This document shows, piece by piece, positions 30,107 through 41,390 of a stretch of DNA of 64,000 nucleotides. This DNA is from Branchiostoma floridae (lineage: Eukaryota > Chordata > Leptocardii > Amphioxiformes > Branchiostomatidae). How positions within the stretch are numbered: the stretch's first letter is position 1; each line of letters starts with the position of its first letter. Below the pieces are notes generated by a model. It did no database searches. It saw nothing but the letters and a program-made list of their open reading frames with translations, and was not told the DNA's origin. The stretch is taken from positions 499,613 through 563,612 of the forward strand of contig NC_049992.1 of the NCBI RefSeq assembly GCF_000003815.2, in the 5' to 3' direction. A program made the translations under genes and the position numbers.

Positions 30107-30972
30107 CATTCATAATCACATATATACTTTTCATGTCTCTTCTGCAGTGGTCTTTTGAACCCCTGTAGGAGAACCTTTCCCAACACATGCCAGCTGTGTC
30201 CCAGTGAGTCACAGGTATGCTCCCAACCTTACATAAACAAACATGCCACCCTTCCCATTACTGGGGACAACCTTCCCAATCCTCCCTAAAACCCTGTGTG
30301 TCACATGATCGGAGTCAACGACCTGTAATCTCCATGTTTAGACTAAGATGAAGGGATCTCCAAGGAAAGGCAAGACTGTTTTAATGTTCCTAAGAAGGAT
30401 TATATTTCAGGTGAAAGGTGTTCCTCCTAGAATAAGACAAACACCTCTCCTAAAAAACTTGTCTTACATTCGCTCTTAACTCCAAGAACAAATATTTAAG
30501 AAGTTCTCCTGAGAAGCCTTAAGAATAATACAAAACCAATACGTGATAAATTTTCTTGCAAATAACTACTTTGAACAACTACCTTTCCTAAAGAAAGTAA
30601 TCTTACATTTGCTCTAAGAATAAAAGAAAAAATATAAAAGGGGGTAATATGACAAGCCTTATGAATAATACTATTAGCCAATGTTATTAATACGTGATCA
30701 ATTTTTCTTGCTAACAGCTACCTTGAACAACTGTCTCTACAAGAAAATGCTGTCTTATATCAGCCAGGACACACAGGTAAATGATATTACACTTACAGTG
30801 GAGTTATCAAAATGTAATAAATTTTCTTGTCACTGCCAAGCATATGCATGGTGCACTTTATGGCCCTGTAAGAAAAATAATATTTCTGTATCCAGGCAGC
30901 CGAGCCGTTATCATCCTTAAAGTTGTTACTGTGTTTTGGACCTGTCCTTCAATGTGGCTCACTAGGGCAAGG

Positions 30973-32207
30973 TTCAGGGACATTAGGTACGGGTAAGGTT
31001 ACAAGAACAGGTACGGGTAAGGTTACAAGAACAGGTACGGGTAAGGTTACAAGAACAGGTATGGGTAAGGTTACAAGAACAGGTATGGGTAAGGTTACAA
31101 GAACAGGGACCTTAGGTATGGGTAAGGTTACAAGAACAGGTATGGGTAAGGTTACAAGAACAGGTATGGGTAAGGTTACAAGAACAGGTACGGGTAAGGT
31201 TACAAGAACAGGTATGGGTAAGGTTACAAGAACAGGTATGGGTAAGGTTACAAGAACAGGTATGGGTAAGGTTACAAGAACAGGGACCTTAGGTATGGGT
31301 AAGGTTACAAGAACAGGTATGGGTAAGGTTACAAGAACAGGTATGGGTAAGGTTACAAGAACAGGTATGGGTAAGGTTACAAGAACAGGTATGGGTAAGG
31401 TTACAAGAACAGGTATGGGTAAGGTTACAAGAACAGGGACCTTAGGTATGGGTAAGGTTACAAGAACAGGTATGGGTAAGGTTACAAGAACAGGTATGGG
31501 TAAGGTTACAAGAACAGGTATGGGTAAGGTTACAAGAACAGGTATGGGTAAGGTTACAAGAACAGGGACGTTAGGTATGGGTAAGGTTACAAGAACAGGT
31601 ATGGGTAAGGTTACAAGAACAGGTATGGGTAAGGTTACAAGAACAGGTATGGGTAAGGTTACAAGAACAGGTATGGGTAAGGTTACAAGAACAGGTATGG
31701 GTAAGGTTACAAGAACAGGTATGGGTAAGGTTACAAGAACAGGGACGTTAGGTATGGGTAAGGTTACAAGAACAGGTATGGGTAAGGTTACAAGAACAGG
31801 TATGGGTAAGGTTACAAGAACAGGTATGGGTAAGGTTACAAGAACAGGTATGGGTAAGGTTACAAGAACAGGTATGGGTAAGGTTACAAGAACAGGGACG
31901 TTAGGTATGGGTAAGGTTACAAGAACAGGTATGGGTAAGGTTACAAGAACAGGTATGGGTAAGGTTACAAGAACAGGTATGGGTAAGGTTACAAGAACAG
32001 GGACGTTAGGTATGGGTAAGGTTACAAGAACAGGTATGGGTAAGGTTACAAGAACAGGTATGGGTAAGGTTACAAGAACAGGTATGGGTAAGGTTACAAG
32101 AACAGGTATGGGTAAGGTTACAAGAACAGGTAAGGGTAAGGTTACAAGAACAGGTAAGGGTAAGGTTACAAGAACAGGGATGGGTAAGGTTACAAGAACA
32201 GGGAAAG
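30973..32207. repeat. Nested 24/33/459-bp minisatellite
   Basis: Basic unit GGTATGGGTAAGGTTACAAG plus AACA (24 bp). 33-bp variants with an extra GGGAC(C/G)TTA block start at 30977, 31106, 31283, 31436, 31565, 31742, 31895 and 32000. The spacings 129, 177, 153, 129, 177, 153, 105 show a 459-bp higher-order period. All lengths are multiples of three, so both strands stay open as artefactual (GMGKVTRT)n and (PVLVTLPI)n proteins. Confidence 0.97.
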
Positions 32208-32705
32208 CAGTAAGGCAATACCCGCCATACCACTGCTTACCCATCTCCCATCAAGTTCTGTGTATCTGTGGGCCCATGTTCGATCCTAACGTCAGCTCCA
32301 ACTAGGACATGAAAGGGATTGCATTCATCATTTCAGAGAGCCGTAGCAAAAACCCATATATACAGCCTTATATGCAGGTGGTATTTCTAGCCAGTATAGG
32401 CAGACATCAGAAACACCTGAACAGCTCCATTGTACCTGCACTTACCTGTATATACCCAGTACTAGGACCTGTACAAGTTTACCACATGTACCTGTGTACT
32501 TTTGTAAAATTTCTGGGGCTCAACTTAACCTTCAACTCCACACACCCCTGTATGTTTCTCCTGGGTAACACTGGGGTAAAGTTCAGGTACGCAAAGCTGA
32601 CGGCAACAACAACACCTGTCGGAGGTTGTTTTTCACACCTGGACAATAAAGCTCTTGACCCGGGCAAGCAGGTACGGTCAACACCCAACCCCTGTGGTCC
32701 CTAGG

Positions 32706-32945
32706 CAGGGCTCCAAATACACCTGTTTATACAGGTACATGTAGTAAAGTTGTACAGGTCCATGTACTGGGTATATACAGGTTAGTGCAGGTAAAATTGG
32801 AGCTGTGCAGGTATTTCTGGTGTCTACACCTGCACCTAACCTGCACTGGTCCATGTACTGGGTATATACAGGTAAGTGCAGGTAAAATGGAGCTGTTCAG
32901 GTGTTTCTGATGTCTACCTGCAGTGGTTAAAAATACCACCTGCAT
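32706..32945. mobile_element. Rearranged CAGGGCTCGAAAT-family copy
   Basis: Begins CAGGGCTCCAAATAC and contains two TGCAGGTAAAAT(T)GGAGCTG blocks and GGGTATATACAGGT repeats. 32400-32480 carries an inverted piece of the same material. Ends are unclear. Confidence 0.55.
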
Positions 32946-33889
32946 ATCAAGCTGAATATATGCTAATAGGATCAGAGATGTACAAGTAAAACTGGAACAG
33001 GTGATTCAAACATCACATCACCTGCTCAGGTATGATCAAACATCACCTGTGCAGGTATGAAGGGAGCAGCATTTCCATCCCCGCACCCAGTGTTTGGCGT
33101 GTTTGTATTTGGAACGAGAGTGGTGTCACAACACCCGACGTTTCTTGCCAAACAGCTTCAAAGCCAGGAGACGTGGCCGCGCTTTTGTCGCACGCCGTGT
33201 TTACACTGGCCATCCAAGACGTGCCCATTGTAGCCGGCTTTGATGTAATCCAGGTGAGGTTAACGAACGCTGTGACAGGCTTAACGACCCTTCTCCCTAA
33301 CGAGGCCTGTCATTTACACGCAGGGTGCGGTTCGACTGGTGACCCCTGTGTTCCCAACATCTAGAATTTCCACCCAGACAAACGTCGTCATCGTTTAAAC
33401 CTTGTTTTGTCTAACGTGCCCTCCAGCTGTTTTTATATCTCTTACATTCTAATCTCTCTTTCCCAAAACAAACCCAACTCTATTAAAATCAGACATGCAC
33501 TTAACATCGCTGAAGTCTAATTCAAGCTACGGTTTATAATAGAAGTCAGATACTTAGAAGACATACCCACATACCAAATATCGTGTCAATCCATTCAGAC
33601 CTTCTGGTGTTATTATGTTCACAGTCACACACAAAGAGGCATGCGATACAACTTCTTTTTTCATACGTGGATAATTGAAAAATGTCTAATATTTTCCAAT
33701 ATGAATATTTTCTGATCAGAAGGGGACTAAAATTTTCGTTATCGTACATTTTGTCTCGTTTTGGAAATGTATTTTCTTTGCAATACATATATTTATTATG
33801 AATACTGTGCCTTTGCTATGGTCCTTTGTCATTTTTGATTTCAAAACTGAATAAAAATTACGTGGAAAAGAGTCTGAAAGAATCGTCGC

Positions 33890-35010
33890 ATGTGTGGCCA
33901 AGTGCACACAAGAATTTATGGTTTGCAACAAGCCACACGAATGGCTAAACTGCACGACACACCCTATCCATTCCCAGAGTTTTAACCTGCGCTGCCACGT
34001 TTGGTTAGAGTACAAATGTACGTACGCACAGGTCTTTACATCTTGCAGTAACAGGCCTGACATTTGCAGCATCCACTAGCCTAAATGTGGGACGGGAGAC
34101 AGACCAAAACTAACTCCATGTCCTTTTCCAGAACTTTTGGTTAGAGTACGCACAAGGATTTATGATTTGTACGCCGCCTGAACCCTGGTAACGACTGACA
34201 CTTGGAGTATCCAAATGTGGAAGAAAGACAGACCAAAACTAACTCCATGTCCTTTTCCAGAACTTTTGGTTAGAGTACGCACATGGCTTTACAACTCGCA
34301 CACCACCTGAACCCTGGTAGCCGACCGACATTTGGAGTATCCGTTGACTTAAATGTGGACGGGAGACAGACCAAAAGAAACACCCTGTGTCCTTTCCCAA
34401 GGCTTTTACGTGCGCTGCCAGGTTTGGTTAGAGTACGTACGCACGAGTCTTTACGACTGGCACGCTGTATGAACCCTGGTAACCGGCTTGACATTAGAGC
34501 ATCCGTCGACCTGAGTGTACCAGTGTGGAAGGAAGGCACTACCAAAAGAAACACCGTATCCTTTCCCAGAACTTTAATGTAAGCTGCCACGTTTAGTTAG
34601 AGTAGTCTTTACCACTCGCACCTCGCCTGAACCCTGGTAACCAGTTTGACATTTGCAACGTCCATTGACCTGAATGTACCAATGTGGAAGGAACAGACAG
34701 ACCAAAAGAAACGCCGTATTCTTTCCCAGAACTTTAACATAAGCTGCCGCGTTTGGTTAGAGTAGTCTTTGCGACTCGCACGCCGCATGAACTCTGGTAA
34801 CCAGTTTGACATTTGCAACGTCCATAGACCTGAATTGTACTAGAGTGGAAAGAACAGACAGACCAAAAGAAACACCGTAACCTTTCCCAGAACTTTAACA
34901 TAACCGTGTTTGGTTAGAGTAGTCTTTACAACTCGCACGCCGCATGAACCCTGGTAACCAGATTGACATTTGCAGCATCCATTGACCTGAGTGTACTAGA
35001 ATGGAAGGGA
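33890..35010. repeat. Seven-unit ~130-167-bp tandem array
   Basis: TTAGAGTA landmarks at about 34005, 34140, 34271, 34427, 34594, 34756 and 34912. Units share CCTGAACCCTGGTAACC, TGACATTTG, GACAGACCAAAA and CCTTTCCCAGAACTTT. Adjacent units differ by scattered substitutions. Confidence 0.85.
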
Positions 35011-35257
35011 AAGCCACACCACAACAACAAGAAACATGCGTCACACCGACCCCTCCCTCCCTGCCCTGGAGCCATGGCTGCACAGATTTTTGGCCTGAAG
35101 CCAGCAAGTGGAGGCTATACCCTGCCAAAAACAACCTTCAGTTGGAAAACACATTCTTGTGGGGGCAGCTGAGGTGGCCTGGGTTCTGGAAGGTTCGTTG
35201 GCAGTCTAACATAACTTGCTGCTATGTTTATAGCCATGGACAAGGGCCCTGCATACC

Positions 35258-35726
35258 CAGGGATCGAAATACTTTTTTTTGCTACATGCAAAATTGCAAG
35301 TTGGCAAAAATTTTACGTGCAATTTGAAAAATTTACATGCAAAATACTGCAATGTTCTAGCCAGCATCTATCATTCCGTCCTTTGGCAGAATTTTGTTGC
35401 TCAAGACAGGTAAGAATTTTGCCCATTCTGTCGCTTTTGGTTGACAGAAATTGGCGCATGAAAGTATAGACAGAACTTGAAATTTTGGAAAGATATCCAC
35501 ATAATCAGCATGTAAGTTTGCAGCAAAGCCAAATTTGATCATTTATAACACCTACTGACGACCAGTGACGATCCCCGTCAGACAAACATAGGAACCATGG
35601 CCTCAGTATTTTTACTATAGGCCAGGTATTTTCAACATGCAATATTGCAAGTTCAGAATATTTTTACATGTAAATCTCAAAAATTATGTGCAAATTGCAA
35701 GTTAAGTATGTGTATTTCGACCCCTG
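35258..35726 (+). mobile_element. 469-bp MITE, CAGGG(A)TCGAAAT type, TSD ATACC
   Basis: CAGGGATCGAAAT and ATTTCGACCCCTG termini. ATACC at 35253-35257 and 35727-35731. Interior contains ATGCAAAATTGCAAGTT-type inverted subrepeats. Confidence 0.82.
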
Positions 35727-36162
35727 ATACCACACAATCTCATCTTCATAGGGCTTGTGCAGGTTGCACTGCAGACATTGTATGAAGCATCTTTTTAAAT
35801 GTAGCAAATATTGTGAAAACTTTAACTTGCTTGTTTTTGGACATTCAGACAAGCTTCACCCTTCCCATACCTACGTCACTATAAAACTCTCAATTTCTCA
35901 GGATAGCACTTGATGGAGATATGTGGACAGCCGCAAAGCCCTTAACACTCATCGCTGGTAAAAAAAATACAATTTGCTAATTTCATCAATACAAGCTTGA
36001 TTTTTTGGGCCTATTTTCACAAACATACAAATCCCTCCCCAAACCTACCCCCAAGCCCTAACCTCTCTACTCCTGATAGATAAAAAATCTGCTTCGTTTT
36101 GTCCTGAATCTTTTTACCGATAGACTTCAGTAACATATCAGAAACCACTGCAGCATCAACAC

Positions 36163-36262
36163 NNNNNNNNNNNNNNNNNNNNNNNNNNNNNNNNNNNNNN
36201 NNNNNNNNNNNNNNNNNNNNNNNNNNNNNNNNNNNNNNNNNNNNNNNNNNNNNNNNNNNNNN
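36163..36262. other. Assembly gap (100 N)
   Basis: Exactly 100 N, removing the left end of a MITE. Confidence 1.
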
Positions 36263-36475
36263 ACGGAATTTTGAAGCTGGGGTCAGAAAAAATCTTTGCC
36301 CATTCCGTCCTCTGTGAGCAAAATCGAACCCTCAAAATATAGGAAATAGCCTTCCAGATGGTCTAGATTTCAAAATTTTCCTTAGGAGTCTGCTCCCAGA
36401 CCCCCTAGGAACACTGCGCCAAAGCCATTCAAAATCGAGGGGCCGGAAAATGATTTGGGGCTGGCTACAACCCTG
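36263..36475. mobile_element. Right part of a CAGGGTTGTAGCC-family MITE, cut by an assembly gap
   Basis: Shares CATTCCGTCC, CAAAATCRAGGGG and the terminal GGCTGGCTACAACCCTG with the element at 49410. The left part lies in or before the N run. Confidence 0.7.
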
Positions 36476-37367
36476 GTCCTGACCACTCTAAAACCCGCGC
36501 CTGCTGGCCAGCCCCCAACACAAAGACACCTGTTGGACGGGGTCTGCCCTGACCCGCATACCAGCGCCCCAGCCAACCCAGCTCTGGTAAACAACACAGG
36601 TCTGGGGAGGGACGGCCGGTAAACGGAACAGCCCACAGGCCTGGAATAGATCGGGAGGGGGGCCTCCATGTGAAGCAGTCTTTCGTGCACTGTGCCCTCA
36701 GACTGTGTAACAATTCTGCATAGCACATAGTGTGTATGTTAAACGTTTCGACTATGACTGTTTAGTAAAATTATTGTACATATTGTACCTAATTCAGGGA
36801 GGCTTGTATAGCTCCCCCTGCCTATGTACTTTTGAGGAATGATAATAAATAAATCTACAATGTTTTAACATCCCTGCCTATGATGGAGGACTGGACACTC
36901 ACTGGACATCATGAATGCATCTTTGGTCATTTCTGCTTCATGAAGAAACATGTCAAGCTATACCTTTTTCCAAAGCAGCGTGATTTGTTGGTTTTAAGAC
37001 TTAAAAGCAATTAAGTTGAAGAGGAAAATTAACATGAAAACAGAGGGGAGGGAAAGTCTGTGCCTTGGTACACATGGTTTCAGATAACAAATAGTATCAG
37101 ATTATTGTTTTCCTCCAAGATCTCTGTTTCAGGCTTATTTTTAACCCCTAAATGTGGCCCTAAGTTGGGGTACAGACAGTTATCATAGGTTCCACCTTGT
37201 GTGGCCCCTCTCCATCTACAGTGGCCAACCATCATTTAGGCAGACAGACTTCACTGTAAAATATCAAACTGTGGCAGACAAGGGGCTTCATTGGGGTAGT
37301 CTGCTTCTATGTTGTAATAAAAGATATCACAGGTTTGTTGGCAGAATTCTCTGTGTTCAGGGTTGAA

Positions 37368-37681
37368 CAAGTTTTCTAAAATCCACTTGTCCTATCGGGC
37401 AAGCACAGAAAAAATGTACTTGCCCGAACCAATTTTTCACTTGCCCAAAATTCAAATGTCACTGTTACTAGTATATGCATTTTCACTTCCAGCAATGGAA
37501 TTCTCTGTAGACAATTGCTTGATGTCATGACTGTAAAAAGTAACAAGTATACCAAAATTGCACTAAAATCAATGGAAAAATCTTACTTGCCCGATCGGAC
37601 AAGTGGGGTAGGACATGCACTTGCCCGAACAGCACTTTCACTTGCCCTGGACAATAGGGCTAGTGGACTTGTTTATCCCTG
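37368..37681 (+). mobile_element. 314-bp MITE, relative of the Ski intron element, TSD GTGTT
   Basis: CAGGGTTGAACAAG at the left, CTTGTTTATCCCTG at the right. GTGTT at 37363-37367 and 37682-37686. Multiple ACTTGCCCGA motifs. It defines the true ends of the family that makes up the Ski intron at 16301-16700. Confidence 0.88.
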
Positions 37682-37981
37682 GTGTTTGTGTTTACCGGTA
37701 TTACTGAGCTCTCCTGTGTACTACTGAATGTATGTGATTCTGCACGTGTCTTTTACAAACTGCATATGAATAGATAAATGTGAAATTTCTTTCCCCGTAC
37801 TGGCAAACTATGAAACTCTCTCGACAACAACTGTTTCTCTCCTGTCTACAACTTATCAGCCTTCAAAACAAGTGTCCACAGCTATCTCCTTGTACAATGT
37901 ACTAATTCCAACTTCTTAGTTCATTGCCTTGAAGTGGTCTAATGACCTTGCTTTGAACAATCTCCTTTAAAAAATGCCAAT

Positions 37982-38157
37982 ACAGTAGAAGCCAGTTAAT
38001 TGCACAACGGATTAACGCACACTTCTGTTAACTGCACGGAATCCCGAAATCCCAAACCGGTGCGGTCCAGCTAGATAACTTCACATTATTGCACCAGCTG
38101 GATAATTGCACGAAATTCACTGGCAAATAGGCCGTGCAATTAAGCAGCTTCTACTGT
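37982..38157. mobile_element. 176-bp palindromic MITE
   Basis: TACAGTAGAAGCC at the left and GCTTCTACTGTA at the right. TA at each border suggests a TA target duplication. Confidence 0.78.
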
Positions 38158-38269
38158 ATTCCATTTTTAAGAAACGGAAAATAACAATTTCTAGCACACA
38201 TATCTACGCAGACTTAAGATTTGTAGTGTTTACCACCCCCTACTTGAGACCATATTGAACAAACTTGTA

Positions 38270-38430
38270 CTTAAGCAGGCCAGGGGGTGTTTGCGCCGAG
38301 ATAAGCCGTGTTTGTCGACCGCCGCTCCGAATACGCGCCCGCTCACCTGCGGGAACTTTCGCGATAATCCCGCGGGCAAGGGTCGACGTGCGAAAACAGG
38401 GTCTCCTGTTTGTTGGCGGCACACTAAATG
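38270..38430. other. CpG-rich patch with minus-strand CCCGCAG/GTGAGC donor-like site
   Basis: About 160 bp of CpG-rich sequence in the presumed large Ski intron. An exon-like reading between a TTTAG acceptor (near 38431) and the donor gives no recognisable Ski protein in any frame. Alternative exon, regulatory island or repeat are all possible. Confidence 0.2.
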
Positions 38431-38441
38431 TTTTCATACTA

Positions 38442-38756
38442 CAGGGTTCTAGCTAACTTGCATTTTGGCGTAGGGGGCCCCTACGCTAAAATTTGTGACC
38501 ACTACGCTAAAATATGGGCCACTACGCTAATTTTTCACTAGTGTAGTGGTGCTTTGCTATCATTTGCTTGTTCAATAATGTCTGATCAATGTCTGAACAA
38601 TGAAAAATGATGATATGCCATTCAAAACTGACCAAAAAATCCTTCAAATTACTTAACTTTTAACTCTACATTGTCTTCCACACCAATCTCCTGATTGGTC
38701 GCTTCGCTACCATACCATTCCCACTACGCTAAATTGAAATTCTGGCTAGAACCCTG
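38442..38756. mobile_element. MITE with CAGGGTTCTAGC termini
   Basis: CAGGGTTCTAGCTA at the left, GGCTAGAACCCTG at the right. CACTACGCTAA repeated inside. No clean target duplication is seen. Confidence 0.7.
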
Positions 38757-38877
38757 CATAGATTGTCTTTGACTTCATTTGGCTAGATTTCAACCTACAG
38801 CCAAACCTGCCCAAGAGGGCCATTTAGGGGACCTACACATACAGACAAACTGTCTACTAAGACCACTTAGGGAATTA

Positions 38878-39085
38878 CTGTAAATGCAGAAATGTTCGCG
38901 GTGGATTAATGTTCGCGGTTTTCGCGGTGACCACTTCACCGCGAATTTAAAACCACCGCGAACATTTTTCTACTATGATATTAGATTGCAGTCTATGGTG
39001 TTGCCGCGAACTTAAATCCACCGCGAAAAGTCCTTTTTCCCGCTACCGCGAAATTAAATCCCTGTGAACTTAAAAACATTTACAG
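38878..39085 (+). mobile_element. 208-bp palindromic MITE, CTGTAAATGC family (copy 3)
   Basis: CTGTAAATGCAG to CATTTACAG with TA on both sides. Contains GTTCGCGG and CCACCGCGAA blocks as in the other copies. Confidence 0.88.
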
Positions 39086-39535
39086 TAATGTATTGACAGT
39101 CAAACCTGAAAAAAAAACTTAGAAAACTCATACATACAGTTACACCTGTCTAAAAAGACCACTCAGGGACCAATACAGACATACACTGTGATACAGTCAA
39201 ACCTTACAAAGAATACCACCAAGGAATCCAGTGACATCTAACCTATGTGGGCAGGTGGTCACTACAGACTGTGTCAATGGGCAAATCTTCTAATGGCTAG
39301 ATGACCAGGTGGTATGTACAGGTCATCACTTGTACATATTTTTCACAGTACATATTTTCCAACCCTGGACAATCTCTCTGTATATTGCCATCATTGTAGA
39401 AGAGCTTTTGTAACAGTTGTTTAAACTCAAAACAGGCGCACACTGCAGTTATGCAACCTGAGAGACTCCCACGCACTCGCCCTCCCTTTGGAGGAGGCAC
39501 TGCCAACTCCTTCAAGTCTCAAAACCTGGAATCCC

Positions 39536-39900
39536 GCCAAGAAGCATGTCTTAAAAACCTGGAGCGTCTCCAAGACGCAAGGCAGGTTCATTGAGGGCAG
39601 TAACTGAAGGCTTTGGACTTTCCTGTAATCTCTCCAAGAAGCATGTCTTAAAAACCTGGAATCTTTCCAAGAAGCATGTCTTAAAAACCTGGAGCGTCTC
39701 CAAGACGCCAGGCTGGTTCATTGAGGGCAGTAACTGAAGGCTTTGGACTTTCCTGTAATCTCTCCAAGAAGCATGTCTTAAAACCTGGAATCCTTCCAAG
39801 AAGCATGTCTTAAAACCTGGAATCTTTCCAAGAAGCATGTCTTAAAACCTGGAATCTTTCCAAGAAGCATGTCTTAAAAACCTGGAGCGTCTCCAAGGCG
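39536..39900. repeat. ~30-bp tandem array
   Basis: Units CCAAGAAGCATGTCTTAAAA plus ACCTGGA, with longer ~115-bp composite units (GGTTCATTGAGGGCAGTAAC) repeated twice. Confidence 0.88.
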
Positions 39901-40498
39901 CGAGGCCAGTTCATTAGGGGCACCAACTGAAGGCTTTCGACTTTCCTGTTTACTGCATTCCTGGTGCACTCCCGGGGCGTGGCACCCTGACCTCTGACCT
40001 CCTGTTCTACCCTTGTCTCAGGTGCAGACAGAGAAACGACCTTGTTTTCGCTGTCGGGGAGGGTTTTTCTAAGAACGAACTTGGCTCCTTTCCCAGGGAA
40101 AGAGTGGCGGTTGTGTCTGTGTCTTTGACTGCTGACGTTTCTTGAAAGCCAGGGAGGCTGATTCTTGAGATAAGACAGTGACAAGGTCAAGGAGGCTTCT
40201 AGAATCTGAAGAGAGAAACCAGCATCTTGACAACTACATACAAAAAAGACCGCTCAGGGGACTGATAAAATCTGGTCTTCGTAAATAAGTGGTTAAGGAT
40301 TTGGGGAAGATCATCTAAGTAAGGGCCCGCCAGAAAGTTGATATTCCAATTAATTACATATCTTAATCAGAATATCATCAGAATGGTGACTCAGTTGCTG
40401 AAATATCACAGAGCCAGACAAACAGCAAAGGGTTGTGCTATTCAAAAATGCATGCTGATTTGGTTGTCAAAAGCAGTCTTATCCTTTTCTGCTTACTT

Positions 40499-40526
40499 AC
40501 AAGACAAGACAAGACAAGACAAGACA
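40499..40526. repeat. (ACAAG)n microsatellite
   Basis: Five perfect ACAAG units. Confidence 0.95.
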
Positions 40527-41264
40527 ATAAATATCATTACATTCTGAAGGAGCGAAAACCAACAACTTGACTTGTTGTGGCTGAAGCGGGAGGGGGGCAT
40601 ACCCTGTGACCTCCTCGACCTTGAGACAGGTCTTGACATTGTGCCAGCTGATTCTTCCTCCTTATCTTCATCATAAGACAGTTTGAGGTTAGCCGCATCT
40701 TAAGTTGCCAGGCACGGCTTCCCGTCGTCTTGTGTCCTGGTCAAAACAGCCCCCACTGGCAGACCAAACATGCAACAACAGACTAAACACCACCTCCCAG
40801 TACAGACCCGGGATGGAGCCGCTCTGGACGGTCTTTCACAACCAGACCTCATCTCTGGTGATGAACACTTTCTCTCCACTCAAACTAATGCTGTCTCCAA
40901 GACCTTAGCCTGGTATCCTGCCGTTATATAGCTCCTGAGTCTCTTCTGTAGCGCAATTTTCTCATATAGCACAATTTTCCAAATGGCGTTATTTGCTAAT
41001 GAGCCTTCCCGAAGTCGGGAAGCATCTACACGCGCGCGAAGCTGTCGGGGACCCCTGCGAAGCTATCGGTAAAAAAAGCTGTCGGCGACAGGTTGTAGGC
41101 TTGCCGATATTGGGAAAAACTATGTGTAGAACGTGCCTTAGATGAGACTGTAAGGTTTGATCCACTCACACCGAGATGGACACCTACGTGTGTCTCTCCT
41201 CAAACACTGGACATCTGAGGGACATCCCTACTCAAAACTAGGTACTCATTTTTGACTTTAAGTG

Positions 41265-41390
41265 AGGAAATAGGTGTAAAGAGCCTTTCCCACAGACACC
41301 ACATTGTGGCTTGCTAGGGAGTCTAACCCAAAACCTTTCGATTCTCAGCCTTACCACGAGACCAAGTCGCCCTGCACCACTTGCCCACCG
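41265..41390 (-). mobile_element. tRNA-headed SINE fragment
   Basis: Minus strand from 41390: tRNA-like head with GGGTTAGACTCCC (B-box-like), then the CACAATGTGG and GGGAAAGGCTC portion of the body. Confidence 0.55.

Noticed and set aside
30923-32305. 460- and 431-codon open frames on both strands encoding (GMGKVTRT)n and (PVLVTLPI)n
   Set aside because: Repeat unit lengths are multiples of three and contain no stops in these frames. Both strands are open, so this is a minisatellite and not a gene.
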